A model generated the notes under the pieces. It saw only the letters and a list, made by a program, of their open reading frames with translations, did not search any database and had not been told where the DNA came from. Positions 35,130 through 44,721 of a stretch of DNA of 64,000 nucleotides are shown piece after piece. Each line of letters opens with the position of its first letter. Position 1 is the stretch's first letter. The position numbers and the translations under genes were made by a program. The stretch comes from Candidatus Poribacteria bacterium (GTDB lineage: Bacteria > Poribacteria > WGA-4E > WGA-3G). The stretch spans positions 62,001-126,000 of the forward strand of contig JAPOZO010000095.1 in NCBI GenBank assembly GCA_026706025.1, read 5' to 3'.

Positions 35130-35158
35130 TTGACAACCCCCAGCCTTTGTGATAAAAT
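35130..35158 (+). promoter_or_regulatory. Promoter of lpd
   Basis: TTGACA (35130-35135), a 17-nt spacer and TAAAAT (35153-35158), about 30 nt before ATG 35188. Confidence 0.75.
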
Positions 35159-35187
35159 TCAATTCATCTCGCAAAACAGGAGCAATC

Positions 35188-36576
35188 ATGTCTATTTATG
35201 ATGTCGGAATTATTGGTGGCGGCCCCGGTGGATACGTCGCGGCTATCAAGGCAGCACAACTCGGTGGTAGCGTCTGCCTTATAGAAAAAGGCGAGTGGGG
35301 CGGTACCTGCCTGAATCGAGGGTGTATCCCAACGAAAACACTTTTTGCCGTCGCTAACCTCGCCACTCAGGTCCAAGAAGCATCTGACTTTGGTGTGCAT
35401 ATCAGTGGTGAGGCGACAATTGACTATCCACAGGTATTAACTCACAAAAACGCAGTCATCAAGCAGCTAACAGGCGGCATCGCACAACTGCTGAAGGCAA
35501 ACAAGGTTGATACCTTCAATGGGACAGCAACACTTACCAACAAAAATACAATTATCGTCAGTAAACCCGATGGTACGACTGAGCAGTTACATGCGAAAAA
35601 TATCATCATCGCCACGGGTTCCGAACCTGCGGAACCACCTGTTTTTGAAATTGATGAGAACCAAGTCTTGACAACAACAGGTGTTCTCAACCTCACAGAA
35701 CTTCCTGAAAGCCTGCTGATTGTTGGGGGTGGCGTATCAGGATGTGAGTTTGCTGCAATTTTTAACGCGCTCGGTTGCAAGGTGACCGTGTTGGAACTCC
35801 TTCCGACTATTCTGGCGACTGAAGATGTACAAGTTATCCGACACATCCAACTTTTCATGAAACGGAAAGGTATCACCATCCATACGGGTGCGAAACTCAC
35901 ACACGTTAAAAAATCGGATACGGATGTCACGGCAGTCCTCGAATCAGGTGAAGAATTCACAGCAGAAAAAATGCTCGTCTCGATTGGGAGACGTTATAAC
36001 ACCGAAAACATTGGGTTAGAAAAGGTTGGTGTTCGCACAGAGAACGGAAAAATCATCGTGGATACACGGTTGCAGACGAACATACCAGGTATTTATGCCG
36101 TTGGAGATGTCGCAAGCCGGTACCTGTTAGCACACGTCGCATCAGCAGAAGGAAAGATTGCGGCACAAAACTGTCTCGGCAACCCTGTTGAGATGGATTA
36201 CCAAGTGATTCCGTGGTGTGTTTTCACCTTGCCCGAAATTGGACACGTCGGCATGACAGAGAAAGAGGCAACCGATGAAGGTTACGAAGTGAAAATAGGA
36301 CGCTTCCCTTATGCTGCAAACGGGAAGGCATTGGGACTACGCGAGACGGATGGATTCGTTAAGACTGTTTCTGATGCCGATAGCGGGGATATTCTTGGCG
36401 TTCATATCGTCGGCGCACAGGCTTCGACGCTGATTCATGAAGCCGCGGTCGGGGTGCGTTTGGGAGCATCTGCAGCGGATATAGCGCACACTGTTCACGC
36501 CCATCCGACCCTTTCAGAAATGGTAATGGAATCCGCTGAAGCAGCGTACGACAGGGCGATTCATAGTCTACACTAA
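35188..36576 (+). CDS. lpdA: Dihydrolipoyl dehydrogenase (E3)
   Basis: ATG 35188 behind AGGAG is preferred to 35149, which lies within the promoter; this gives 462 residues, normal for the family. The FAD-binding GGGPGGY (residues 8-14), the redox disulfide GGTCLNRGCIPTK, the NAD-binding GGGVSGCEFA and the C-terminal HAHPTLSE with the catalytic His-Glu pair are all present. E3 reoxidises lipoamide in pyruvate or 2-oxoacid dehydrogenases or the glycine cleavage system. None of those partners is nearby, so which complex it serves is open. Its stop overlaps the stop of the opposing kinase gene by 4 bp. Confidence 0.95.
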   Translation: MSIYDVGIIGGGPGGYVAAIKAAQLGGSVCLIEKGEWGGTCLNRGCIPTKTLFAVANLATQVQEASDFGVHISGEATIDYPQVLTHKNAVIKQLTGGIAQLLKANKVDTFNGTATLTNKNTIIVSKPDGTTEQLHAKNIIIATGSEPAEPPVFEIDENQVLTTTGVLNLTELPESLLIVGGGVSGCEFAAIFNALGCKVTVLELLPTILATEDVQVIRHIQLFMKRKGITIHTGAKLTHVKKSDTDVTAVLESGEEFTAEKMLVSIGRRYNTENIGLEKVGVRTENGKIIVDTRLQTNIPGIYAVGDVASRYLLAHVASAEGKIAAQNCLGNPVEMDYQVIPWCVFTLPEIGHVGMTEKEATDEGYEVKIGRFPYAANGKALGLRETDGFVKTVSDADSGDILGVHIVGAQASTLIHEAAVGVRLGASAADIAHTVHAHPTLSEMVMESAEAAYDRAIHSLH

Positions 36577-37478
36577 AAATGTGCAGCTTCTTGAAGTTCT
36601 TGATACCGAGATGAAATTTCGGAAAACGCTACACGCTTTTGCCGCTCAACGCTAAAATCTTCAATGTTAAAAGAGGCGACAACCGCCCCATATACCATAG
36701 CACTCCGTATCGCTGCCTCTGATGTATTTCCAACAGAAGCGAGGTATCCCATCATCCCACCGGCAAAACTATCGCCTGCACCTGTCGGGTCGGTTACTTG
36801 TGTGAGCGGATATGCTGGCGCGTTAAAGTAGGACGATTCCGTGACACTGATTGCACCGTGCTCGCCCTTCTTGACGATAACCCGTTCTGGACCATAGCGT
36901 AGAATTGCCTCCGCAGCGCGCACCAAGTTAGCATCACCCGTCAAGAGTCGCGCTTCACTATCGTTCAAGATGAGGACATCCACGCGTGCTAAGAGTGTCT
37001 CTAACGCTTCCCGCTGTTCATTAATCCAAAAATCCATCGTATCACAGACAATAAGTTCCGGATTTGTCGCCTGTTCAATGATACTCAACTGTAACACAGG
37101 CGAGTTATTCGCTAAGAAAAGATAGGGGGTATCTTTGTAAGTTTCAGGCAAAACGGGCTGAAAATCTTCAATAACATTCAACTCTGTGAAGAGGGTATCA
37201 CGTACGTTAAAGTCTTCAGCATAACGACCACCCCATCGAAACGATTTGCCCTCCTCAACCCGCTCTAACCCGTGAAGATCAATGCCACGCGTTTGGAGGA
37301 AGTCTGTGTACGCGTGTGGAAAATCAGCACCGACAACACCAACAAGTTGAACCGTGTTCCCAAAAAAACTCGCTGCGACAGCAGCATAGACACCAGAACC
37401 CCCAAGAACATCCTCAACCCGCTTGCTTGGTGTCTCTACTGTATCTAAAGTAACCGTCCCAACGACTAAAACGCCCAT
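36573..37478 (-). CDS. PfkB/ribokinase-family sugar or nucleoside kinase
   Basis: The 301-residue protein starts behind AAAGGAT. It has the N-terminal GGSGVYAAVAASFFG segment of ribokinase-like enzymes and the C-terminal signature DPTGAGDSFAGGMM with the catalytic Asp. It transfers phosphate from ATP to a sugar-type hydroxyl group; the sugar cannot be read from sequence. It is distinct from the IolC kinase at 55165. Its 3' end overlaps that of lpd on the other strand. Confidence 0.88.
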   Translation of the reverse strand: MGVLVVGTVTLDTVETPSKRVEDVLGGSGVYAAVAASFFGNTVQLVGVVGADFPHAYTDFLQTRGIDLHGLERVEEGKSFRWGGRYAEDFNVRDTLFTELNVIEDFQPVLPETYKDTPYLFLANNSPVLQLSIIEQATNPELIVCDTMDFWINEQREALETLLARVDVLILNDSEARLLTGDANLVRAAEAILRYGPERVIVKKGEHGAISVTESSYFNAPAYPLTQVTDPTGAGDSFAGGMMGYLASVGNTSEAAIRSAMVYGAVVASFNIEDFSVERQKRVAFSEISSRYQELQEAAHF

Positions 37479-37541
37479 ATTGTGAATCCTTTTATGACAT
37501 GCTTCCGTTTCTCTGCATCACGCTTCTGGACAAAAGATTGG

Positions 37542-37844
37542 TTAGTTGTCAGCATTTGCCTCAACGTATTCCCGAAGGACTGTGTTAATCTGCGTTTCAT
37601 AGTCAGGTGCATGTGTTTTAAACCACTCCAAAAGGTCTAGATCAATAGTGATAACATTTTCTGGCATTACTACGGTTGCATCTTTCCAGAAGGTGGCATC
37701 TGTTTTAGGGTCGTCCGCATCAGACACTGCAGCAGTATCAATGTCTGCATCCGTTAGGGCATCAAAGCGGCTCCACTTGGTCTCATCCGGCTGCGTGTCT
37801 ATCTCAGAACGACTGTATTCGACGTATGTATTCTGCTCTTTCAT
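37542..37844 (-). CDS. brnA: BrnA-type antitoxin
   Basis: The start at ATG 37844 gives a 100-residue protein, acidic in the middle (DADIDTAAVSDADD). The end, ENVITIDLDLLEWFKTHAPD then YETQINTVLREYVE, is the ribbon-helix-helix part of BrnA antitoxins. It binds BrnT and represses the operon in known systems. The gene overlaps the end of brnT by 41 bp, so the two are translationally linked. The frame is open upstream to 38102, but that part is antisense-like shadow within brnT. Confidence 0.85.
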   Translation of the reverse strand: MKEQNTYVEYSRSEIDTQPDETKWSRFDALTDADIDTAAVSDADDPKTDATFWKDATVVMPENVITIDLDLLEWFKTHAPDYETQINTVLREYVEANADN

Positions 37845-38094
37845 GGGTATTCGCCTTTCTAGCTGAAATGATATGAATGCCTGAATTGCGCCGTGTATAG
37901 ACGACACGAAGAATCCGTCCTTCACTTCGGCCCAGGGCAAGCATCCGTTTTTCGCCATAGTCTCTACGGGTGTCTTCTTTTTCCAAGCGCGGGCCATCAA
38001 AAATCTTCGCTGCTCTGGAAAAACTGATGTGGTGTTTTGCAATGTTGGTCCGGTTTTTTCTTGGATCCCAAGAAAATCGTTGTTGTGTTGACAT
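37804..38094 (-). CDS. brnT: BrnT-type ribonuclease toxin
   Basis: The 96-residue protein shows the BrnT pattern: FSWDPRKNRTNIAKHHISF, then a GEKRMLALG strand, RILRVVYTRR and a final ISARKANTHERAEYIRR. BrnT is an RNase that stops growth unless bound by BrnA. Gene order toxin-first is typical for this family. The short overlap with brnA and the charged, compact sequence support an intact pair. Confidence 0.9.
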   Translation of the reverse strand: MSTQQRFSWDPRKNRTNIAKHHISFSRAAKIFDGPRLEKEDTRRDYGEKRMLALGRSEGRILRVVYTRRNSGIHIISARKANTHERAEYIRRIQSF

Positions 38095-38149
38095 ACTTCC
38101 AAATGTACAAAAACATTTTCAATCCATTTATCAGCATTTCTAATGTAGC

Positions 38150-38380
38150 TCAGAAAGGCCCAGGTCTATTTTTATTTTCTCGGAACGCACGGATCACTCG
38201 TCGCAGTCGGCGAACGAAAATCACACCAAGCACGATGATTATTGGGTACTGCAAAAAACTCAGCACTTTCAACAAGGTCGGTGAGAGTTCTATTTTTTCA
38301 GCAGATGCCATCCAGATAGGTAACAACAGCACCGCCGACAGAAGTAATATCACGCCTTCCAAAATTTCTGATTTTTTCAT
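38150..38380 (-). CDS. Small two-helix membrane protein
   Basis: ATG 38380 follows GAGGG at a good distance. The 76-residue protein has two hydrophobic helices (about residues 7-27 and 45-60) and a strongly basic C-terminus (VRRLRRVIRAFRENKNR), suggesting both ends in the cytoplasm. No family is recognised. It lies 55 bp before brnT on the same strand; membership of the toxin-antitoxin operon is uncertain. Confidence 0.55.
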   Translation of the reverse strand: MKKSEILEGVILLLSAVLLLPIWMASAEKIELSPTLLKVLSFLQYPIIIVLGVIFVRRLRRVIRAFRENKNRPGPF

Positions 38381-38419
38381 ACGTATCCCTCACAAAGCGA
38401 AAACACTCAAGCCTTCTTA

Positions 38420-38447
38420 AAAACCAACGAGGTTTTAAACCTCGTTA
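38420..38447 (-). terminator. Terminator after ahcY
   Basis: AACGAGG and CCTCGTT form a 7-bp stem; in the minus direction the stem is followed by GGTTTTTAAG. Confidence 0.65.
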
Positions 38448-38524
38448 GTAAAAACAATCGTTGAACTGATAGCAATAGCGGCACGTCACGACAATATCTG
38501 AATTGTGCCAACGGAGGAACAACA

Positions 38525-39787
38525 CTAAGTTCCCATTTCCCACGAGTTGAGATATTTCTCCTGCTCTGCCGTGAGCGTGTCAATTTCAACACCAAATGCT
38601 TGCAGCTTCAACTGCGCAACGGTCTCGTCAATAGATTCAGGAACATCGTAGACGCGATTCTCAAATTGCTCATGATTTTTAGCGATGTATTCAAGAGACA
38701 GAGCTTGGTTGGCAAAGCTCATGTCCATAACGCTCGCCGGGTGCCCCTCGGCAGCAGCAAGGTTTACCAATCTGCCTTCACCGACAAGGTAGAGTTTCCT
38801 ACCATCTTCAAGGATATACGCGTCTACATAGGGGCGCGCGTTCCCTTTATCAACGCTCAACTTTTCGAGCGCAGGAATGTCAATCTCGACGTTGAAATGA
38901 CCGGAATTCGCAATAATCGCGCCGTCTTTCATCGCCTCAAAATGTTCCTTACGCAAAACATGAATATCCCCTGTGAGCGTTATAATGAGGTCGGCTTCCT
39001 GAACCGCCTTCTGCATCGGCATCACCCGGAAGCCGTCCATTACCGCTTCCAATGCTTTCAAGGCGGTAACTTCGGTTACAATTACGTTCGCACCTAAGCC
39101 GCGTGCGCGACTCGCGACCCCTCTGCCGCACCATCCATAACCCGCAACGACAACTGTCGTTCCGGCAATTAACAGGTTCGTTGCTCTGATGATACCGTCC
39201 AATGTGCTTTGTCCTGTGCCGTATCGGTTATCAAAAAAATGCTTCGTCCGCGCGTCGTTTACAGCGATAATCGGATATTTCAGCACGCCTTCAGCCGCCA
39301 TACTCTTGAGCCGGATAACACCGGTTGTTGTCTCTTCCGTTCCAGCAACGACCTGCTCAACTAAAGCCGGATTCGTTTCTTCAGAGTGAAGCCTGGAAAC
39401 AAGGTCGGCACCGTCATCCATAGTAATAGTCGGTTGTAAATCAAGGGTAGCATCAATGTGTTTGTAATAGGTTTCTGTATCTTCACCGTTAATGGCAAAA
39501 ACACCGATCTCTTCGTCAACAACAAGAGATGCGGCGACATCATCCTGCGTACTGAGAGGGTTCGATGCACAGACAACGGCTTCGGCACCACCTGATTTTA
39601 GAGTTTTCATTAAGTTTGCAGTTTCAGTTGTGACGTGCAAACATGCGGCTACCTTCAACCCGTCTAAAGGACGTTCATTTTCAAAGCGTGCGCGAATAGA
39701 ATCTAAAACAGGCATGAACCGGTTTGCCCAATCAATGCGTTGTTTGCCTGCTCCTGCGAGCGCTGTCGTTTTAATATCGTAGTTCAT
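38525..39787 (-). CDS. ahcY: Adenosylhomocysteinase
   Basis: ATG 39787 with AGGAA 5 nt upstream is preferred to a TTG at 39826. The 420-residue protein has the SAHase signatures [11 protein letters not shown], the substrate region [20 protein letters not shown] and the NAD-binding [14 protein letters not shown]. It splits S-adenosylhomocysteine into adenosine and homocysteine, clearing the product of methyl transfer. Its length fits the shorter bacterial/archaeal form. It follows metK by 40 bp on the same strand, so SAM synthesis and SAH removal are probably co-expressed. Confidence 0.96.
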   Translation of the reverse strand: MNYDIKTTALAGAGKQRIDWANRFMPVLDSIRARFENERPLDGLKVAACLHVTTETANLMKTLKSGGAEAVVCASNPLSTQDDVAASLVVDEEIGVFAINGEDTETYYKHIDATLDLQPTITMDDGADLVSRLHSEETNPALVEQVVAGTEETTTGVIRLKSMAAEGVLKYPIIAVNDARTKHFFDNRYGTGQSTLDGIIRATNLLIAGTTVVVAGYGWCGRGVASRARGLGANVIVTEVTALKALEAVMDGFRVMPMQKAVQEADLIITLTGDIHVLRKEHFEAMKDGAIIANSGHFNVEIDIPALEKLSVDKGNARPYVDAYILEDGRKLYLVGEGRLVNLAAAEGHPASVMDMSFANQALSLEYIAKNHEQFENRVYDVPESIDETVAQLKLQAFGVEIDTLTAEQEKYLNSWEMGT

Positions 39788-39827
39788 TAATTTCCTTTGT
39801 TCGCCGGTATTCTCGAACACATTCAAT

Positions 39828-40952
39828 CTACCGGAGTTTTTCTATGTAATCGGTCTCTTCCCAAGTAAAACCGGGTTCCTCGCGCCCAAAATGTCCATAC
39901 GCGGCCGTATTCCGATAGATCGGCTGGCGCAATTTCAACCGTTCAATAATACCCGCCGGGGTCAAGTCAAAGTGCGCGTTGACCAGTTTCGTGAGTGCTG
40001 CTTCATCCCCCGTGCCAAACGTGTCTACCATAATAGAAATAGGGTCTCTTCTGCCAATTGCATAAGAGATCTGAATTTCGCACCGTTCTGCGAGTCCCGC
40101 TGCAACGAGATTTTTGGCGACGTGTCGTGCTGCATAAGTTGCGCTCCGGTCTACTTTGGTCGGATCTTTTCCTGAGAGTGCGCCTCCGCCGTGGCGTCCC
40201 ATACCGCCATACGTATCAACTATAATCTTTCTGCCTGTTAACCCGGCATCCCCTTGTGGGCCCCCAGTCACAAAACGTCCGGTTGGGTTGATATGATATT
40301 TGATGTCTGGAGATTGAAGGTTTTTAGGAATAATTTTTTTAATTACCTCTTCAATAATTGCTTCCCGCAACTCAGTATCCACAACATCCGGATCGTGCTG
40401 AGAGGAGATAACAACTGTGGTCACTGTTTTAGGTTTGTTGTCAACATATTCAACAGTTACCTGAGATTTTCCATCGGGACGGATAAAGGAAAGGGTGCCA
40501 TCTTTACGAACCTTTGCCAACTGTCGCACCAATTGATGAGCGAGGGTAATCGGTAGCGGCATCAATTCAGGGGTTTCGGTGCATGCATACCCAAACATTA
40601 ACCCTTGGTCCCCAGCACCGCCGGGATTCACCCCCATTGCGATATCAGGAGACTGTTTATCAATAATACTCAATACAGCACTTCGTTCGGCATCAAAACC
40701 GTATTCAATATCAGTATAACCTATATCGGTAAGAACTTCCCGTGCAATTTGTTGTGCATCATAATCAGCGGTAGTCGTGATCTCGCCTGTGATGACAGCA
40801 AGCCCGGTTGTAACCAAAGTTTCACAGGCAACTCTACCCATCGGGTCTGTTGTGAATATTGTATCAAGTACTGCGTCAGAGATTTGGTCCGCAATTTTGT
40901 CTGGGTGTCCTTCAGTGACAGATTCGGACGTAAACAGAAAATTCTTACTCAA
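39828..40952 (-). CDS. metK: S-adenosylmethionine synthetase
   Basis: The start is probably TTG at 40952: AGGAG lies 8 nt upstream and the protein then begins [18 protein letters not shown] like other MetK proteins (374 residues; E. coli has 384). The longer frame to 41102 would run through a structured leader. Signatures [12 protein letters not shown] and [16 protein letters not shown] bind methionine and ATP-phosphate. It makes SAM from methionine and ATP. A multi-hairpin leader upstream may control it. ahcY follows. Confidence 0.95.
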   Translation of the reverse strand: MSKNFLFTSESVTEGHPDKIADQISDAVLDTIFTTDPMGRVACETLVTTGLAVITGEITTTADYDAQQIAREVLTDIGYTDIEYGFDAERSAVLSIIDKQSPDIAMGVNPGGAGDQGLMFGYACTETPELMPLPITLAHQLVRQLAKVRKDGTLSFIRPDGKSQVTVEYVDNKPKTVTTVVISSQHDPDVVDTELREAIIEEVIKKIIPKNLQSPDIKYHINPTGRFVTGGPQGDAGLTGRKIIVDTYGGMGRHGGGALSGKDPTKVDRSATYAARHVAKNLVAAGLAERCEIQISYAIGRRDPISIMVDTFGTGDEAALTKLVNAHFDLTPAGIIERLKLRQPIYRNTAAYGHFGREEPGFTWEETDYIEKLR

Positions 40953-40984
40953 TTCCACCTCTCCTACTCTACGTATCAGTTTCT

Positions 40985-41068
40985 GCCCTATTTTGTATGT
41001 AGGGCAAGGTCTCCGTGGCTTTTCAAGTCTTCGCCCAAGAGACAATGGGTGGGTATATGAACCCACCC
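40985..41068 (-). promoter_or_regulatory. Structured leader of metK
   Basis: Three nested or adjacent stems lie just upstream of the metK start: GGGTGGGT/ACCCACCC (41047-41054 with 41061-41068), GTCTC/GAGAC (41009-41013 with 41039-41043) and GCCCTA/TAGGGC (40985-40990 with 41000-41005). The position suggests regulation of metK. The signatures of SAM-I, SAM-II and SAH riboswitches are not seen. Confidence 0.45.
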
Positions 41069-41205
41069 GTCCAGTTGAAATAACGAAAGAGGAAGGATAC
41101 AAAACCTATCCCACATTTTAAATGTAGATACACATTTGTAGCAAGATTGGTTTTGTATTCTATCACTATCCCGAAGTATAACTTTGAAATCAAGCGGTGA
41201 AAATG

Positions 41206-43722
41206 CTAATTCTCAGAGTTTTCCGTATCCTCGGAATCCTCCGTGCTTTCGGGATTTTCCGCATCTTCAACGCTCTCAGAAGCCTCGGTACTCTCAGCAA
41301 TCTCAACGTCTTCGATGCTCTCAGAAGCCTCAACATCCTCAACCACTTCAACGCTCTCAGGGCTTTCAACGTTCTCAGCATCTTCAACGATTTCGACGCT
41401 TTCAACGGTTTCAGCACCTTCGGCAGTCTCAACGTTTTCGACGCTCTCAGAGCTCTCAACGCTTTCAGCGTTTGACTTGCCCATTTCCTCTTTAAGCAAG
41501 GCACCCAATGTGGTGACAGTCTCTTCGCGTGCCGGCAATTGTCGTCGCGGCTCCCGTTCTCGTCGCGAGCGAGATGGACGCTCTGGACGTGTTCTTGCTG
41601 GCTTTTCCTCTTCATCAGGTGTTGTGGCGCGTTCTTGCTCAGCAAGGAGTGCCTTTAAACTCAAGCCAATACGCCGATCTTTCGGTGATAGGTTGATCAC
41701 TTTCAAGTCTAATTCATCACCTACGGAAACAATTTCCTCCGGCTTTTCTATTCGCCGGTCAGCGAGTTCAGAGATGTGAATTAGTCCTTCAATACCTTCT
41801 TCGAGTTTCGTGAACGCTCCAAAACTGGTGAGATTAACAACCTTACCGCGGACGACAGAGCCGACCTTATACTTCTCGGGTACTTCTTCCCACGGATCGG
41901 GTTGCGTCTGCTTGAGTCCTAATGAGACTCGGCGTTCAGCCGCGTCAATCTGTAGGACAACGACCTCAATCTCACTACCTTCCTTAAGTGCTTCATTGGC
42001 TGCGGCACCCCGCTTGGTCCACGAGAGATCAGAAGTATGAATTAACCCATCAATTCCGGGTTCAATTTCAACGAACGCTCCAAAACTCGTCAAGTTTCGG
42101 ATACGACCAGTGATCTTGCTACCGACAGGGGACCTCTGTTCCAAGAGTTCCCATGGGTTTTGTTGCAGCTGCTTGAGTCCGAGTGAAATGCGTTTGTCTT
42201 CCCTTGAGATTTCAAGCACAATGGCTTCAATCTCATCACCCTTATTGACGATTCGCGAGGGGGCGACATTCCGACGCGTCCACGCCATTTCAGAGACATG
42301 GATCAAACCTTCAACGCCTTCTTCCAACTGTAAGAACGCACCATAATTCACAATATTGACAACGACCCCGCGAACTGTAGCGCCAACTGGATATTTTTCC
42401 TCAATGTTTGCCCACGGGTCCGGAGTCTTCTGCTTCAAGCCCAGCGAAATTTTCTCGTTCTCTTGGCTGATCCCGATAACTTGGACTTCAACCTCTTCAC
42501 CCACCGAGACGACATCGGACGGATGATGGATACGCTTCCATGCCATATCTGTTTTATGGAGTAAACCATCAACGCCCCCAAGATCAACAAACGCACCAAA
42601 AGCGGTAATATTTTTCACTACGCCCGTTATAAGTTGACCAACTTCAAGTGTATTGAGAACTTCCGCGCGCTTTTGGACAAGTTCAGCTTCCAACCACGCA
42701 CGGCGCGATAAAACGATGTTATGCCGCCGCTTGCTCAGGCTGATCACTTTCATATCCAGCGTTTGCCCGACATACTGCTCAAGGTTTTGGATAGGACGCA
42801 ATTCCACTTGTGAAGCGGGTAAAAAGCCGCGCAGGGATCCGACGCTCACTCGCAATCCACCCTTAATCCGTTCAGTGATACGACCCTGCACCGGTGCACC
42901 ACTTTCATGCGCGGTCGCTATCTCGTCCCAAATGAGAGTTTGATCGGCTATCTTCTTTGAAAGGACTATTTGTCCTTCGGAGTCCTCACGCCGTACTATG
43001 TAGACATCGATTTCATCACCAACCTGTACAGCAGGTAACCCTTCTTGCCCAGGCTCAAATTCTGCTGCCGGGATATAGCCTTCAGATTTAAAGCCGATAT
43101 CAATCATTACCTCATCACGATTGACATCTACGACAACACCTTTAACAATCTCTCCATCTGTAAACGCCTTTATCGAATTATCATACGCTTCCTCAAGAGA
43201 TTCCGGACTCATCGGCTCCGGTGGCTCTTCCGCTGCAGCCACTGTTTCCTCTTCCTCAGGTGAAGGTGTTTCATCGGTAAGCGTTGCCGCTTCTTCAGGA
43301 ACAGCAACTTCTACTGCTTCCTCAGGCGGAGGTGTTTCATCAGTAAGCGTTGTCGCTACCTCAGCATCAACATCAACCTCAGGCGCAGCAACTTCTGCTG
43401 CCTCCTCAAGTGCGGTATCATCGGTGAGCGTTGCCGTTTCCTCAGAATCAGCATCACTAACGGTTGCTTCTACCGCTTCTTCGGGGTTAGTCTCATCAGC
43501 TTGATCGGGATCAGTATCGTCAGCAGTCGCTTCCTCTTCACTACTCGTGACTTCTTCTTGCCCCTCACCCTCTGCATCGGTTGCTGAAGCTGCTTGCGCA
43601 TCTTCTGGTGTCTCTGCCTCGCTCACTACTTCCTGATTCACGTCAACTGATCCTTCAGCTGAGTGTTTTTCTTCTTCCACATCAACGGTGGAAACATTTG
43701 TATTTGCTTGTTCGTTGTTCAT
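41206..43722 (-). CDS. rpsA: Ribosomal protein S1 with long acidic extensions
   Basis: The 838-residue protein has six S1 RNA-binding domains between about residues 185 and 695 (for example FGAFVDLGGVDGLLHKTDMAW and FGAFVEIEPGIDGLIHTSDL). S1 brings mRNA to the 30S subunit. E. coli S1 has 557 residues. Here an acidic N-terminal extension of ~175 residues (Glu/Ala/Thr-rich) and an acidic C-terminal tail of ~90 residues built of SVE/VED units flank the core, with a basic patch (RPERPSRSRREREPRRQL) before the tail. The start at ATG 43722 has only a weak AGGT, as is usual for autoregulated rpsA. Confidence 0.93.
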   Translation of the reverse strand: MNNEQANTNVSTVDVEEEKHSAEGSVDVNQEVVSEAETPEDAQAASATDAEGEGQEEVTSSEEEATADDTDPDQADETNPEEAVEATVSDADSEETATLTDDTALEEAAEVAAPEVDVDAEVATTLTDETPPPEEAVEVAVPEEAATLTDETPSPEEEETVAAAEEPPEPMSPESLEEAYDNSIKAFTDGEIVKGVVVDVNRDEVMIDIGFKSEGYIPAAEFEPGQEGLPAVQVGDEIDVYIVRREDSEGQIVLSKKIADQTLIWDEIATAHESGAPVQGRITERIKGGLRVSVGSLRGFLPASQVELRPIQNLEQYVGQTLDMKVISLSKRRHNIVLSRRAWLEAELVQKRAEVLNTLEVGQLITGVVKNITAFGAFVDLGGVDGLLHKTDMAWKRIHHPSDVVSVGEEVEVQVIGISQENEKISLGLKQKTPDPWANIEEKYPVGATVRGVVVNIVNYGAFLQLEEGVEGLIHVSEMAWTRRNVAPSRIVNKGDEIEAIVLEISREDKRISLGLKQLQQNPWELLEQRSPVGSKITGRIRNLTSFGAFVEIEPGIDGLIHTSDLSWTKRGAAANEALKEGSEIEVVVLQIDAAERRVSLGLKQTQPDPWEEVPEKYKVGSVVRGKVVNLTSFGAFTKLEEGIEGLIHISELADRRIEKPEEIVSVGDELDLKVINLSPKDRRIGLSLKALLAEQERATTPDEEEKPARTRPERPSRSRREREPRRQLPAREETVTTLGALLKEEMGKSNAESVESSESVENVETAEGAETVESVEIVEDAENVESPESVEVVEDVEASESIEDVEIAESTEASESVEDAENPESTEDSEDTENSEN
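41220..41475 (-). repeat. Degenerate short-period coding repeats in the rpsA 3' end
   Basis: The DNA repeats units related to CTCAGAAGCCTCAACG and AACGCTCTCAG with periods in multiples of 3, encoding Ser-Val-Glu-type repeats of the S1 tail. Such tracts are prone to length change by slippage. Confidence 0.7.
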
Positions 43723-43821
43723 TAAGATACCTGGTCCATTTAAAAACGCGTGACCGCGTTAATCCGCCAGTTCCTCCTTATATTCAAAGTGCTTTTAACA
43801 CTTTCAAATCGGTTACGCAAT

Positions 43822-43850
43822 AGTATATCATAAAATATAAAGAAAAGCAA
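43822..43850 (-). promoter_or_regulatory. Promoter of rpsA
   Basis: On the minus strand TTGCTT (43850-43845), a 17-nt spacer and TATACT (43827-43822), about 95 nt before the start codon. Confidence 0.6.
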
Positions 43851-43943
43851 CAAGAATTTTCTTTATCCGTACAATTTGATCTTTTGATAGACTTCCTACC
43901 GGGCAACATCTGTCTAATTTGTGAATCAACTGAAGAATTTTGT

Positions 43944-43972
43944 TTGACTTTTTTATCTATTTGGGATAAGAT
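43944..43972 (+). promoter_or_regulatory. Promoter reading toward the STAS gene
   Basis: TTGACT (43944-43949), a 17-nt spacer and TAAGAT (43967-43972). A further weaker candidate (TTGGTC-N17-TATTAT) lies near 44033-44061. Confidence 0.55.
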
Positions 43973-44356
43973 TAAAATGTTCTCAATACCCTAACCCAAG
44001 TTGCTACCTTTAAAAGTTATTACTTTTTATCTTGGTCTATTTTTTGCATTATACTATTATTACCATATAAGGGTATCAGTATTAAACAAATTATAATGTG
44101 AATAATATTGTCTTTCTACGGTTTTAGCAACTAAATCAGCGGTTGTTAAGATGGCAACTTAGGTTACCGGAACTACAGCAAAATATGAAAATACTTGGAC
44201 ATTCCAAGGAGCAACACAAACAGCAGAATCACTCCACCCTTCGCTGACAAGGGGAGACCCATTTGTCACCGGCAATGGGTTTGTAACCTGCCAATCCTCT
44301 GATGTATAAGTAATTGTATATTTTACTATAGTTTTGATATACGAGAGGTGATTTCT
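43973..44356 (+). other. AT-rich leader region before the STAS gene
   Basis: About 380 bp without a gene. It holds a hairpin ACCCATT/AATGGGT near 44257-44280. It may be a long leader or encode a small RNA; no known RNA class is recognised. Confidence 0.35.
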
Positions 44357-44701
44357 ATGGATTCGACGAAATTAATGAAACTCCGAGAGGAGTCTGGGAT
44401 CAAAATTCTTGAGATAAAAACAGACTTGAGTAGCTACGCGGCATCTGATTTACGGAAGGTGCTTGAGGATCTGTTAGCAGAGAAAGTTGAGAGAGTTGTC
44501 GTCAATCTCAGTGAGGTGAGTCATATCAACAGTACCGCTGTGGGTGCCTTGGTGGGTGTTGCAAAACGGCTTCGTCAAAACGGTGGGGACCTTAAGATCT
44601 GCGCGCTCGCCGATAACCTAACACGCACTTTCAATCTGATCGGTGCTTCCAGTGTTGTCGAAATCTACGAGTCAGAAAACAGTGCCCTTGCCGCATTTTA
44701 A
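44357..44701 (+). CDS. STAS-domain anti-sigma-factor antagonist (RsbV/SpoIIAA-like)
   Basis: ATG 44357 follows AGAGGTGA; a GTG at 44348 is less likely. The 114-residue protein is a single STAS domain with VVVNLSEVSHINSTAVGALV, where the Ser of NST is the usual phosphorylation site. Such proteins bind an anti-sigma kinase when unphosphorylated and so release a sigma factor or output protein. The kinase-type partner is the next gene, 20 bp downstream. Two more STAS genes lie at 50301 and 50713. Confidence 0.88.
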   Translation: MDSTKLMKLREESGIKILEIKTDLSSYAASDLRKVLEDLLAEKVERVVVNLSEVSHINSTAVGALVGVAKRLRQNGGDLKICALADNLTRTFNLIGASSVVEIYESENSALAAF

Positions 44702-44721
44702 AACGAAACAGATTTTAGCAC

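Noticed and set aside
40953-41205. Known SAM or SAH riboswitch before metK
   Set aside because: The conserved sequence signatures of those classes are not present, so only an unclassified structured leader is reported.
41184-41779. CRISPR-like short repeats and long plus-strand frames
   Set aside because: The repeats have irregular spacing in multiples of three and encode the acidic tail of S1; the plus-strand frames are shadows.
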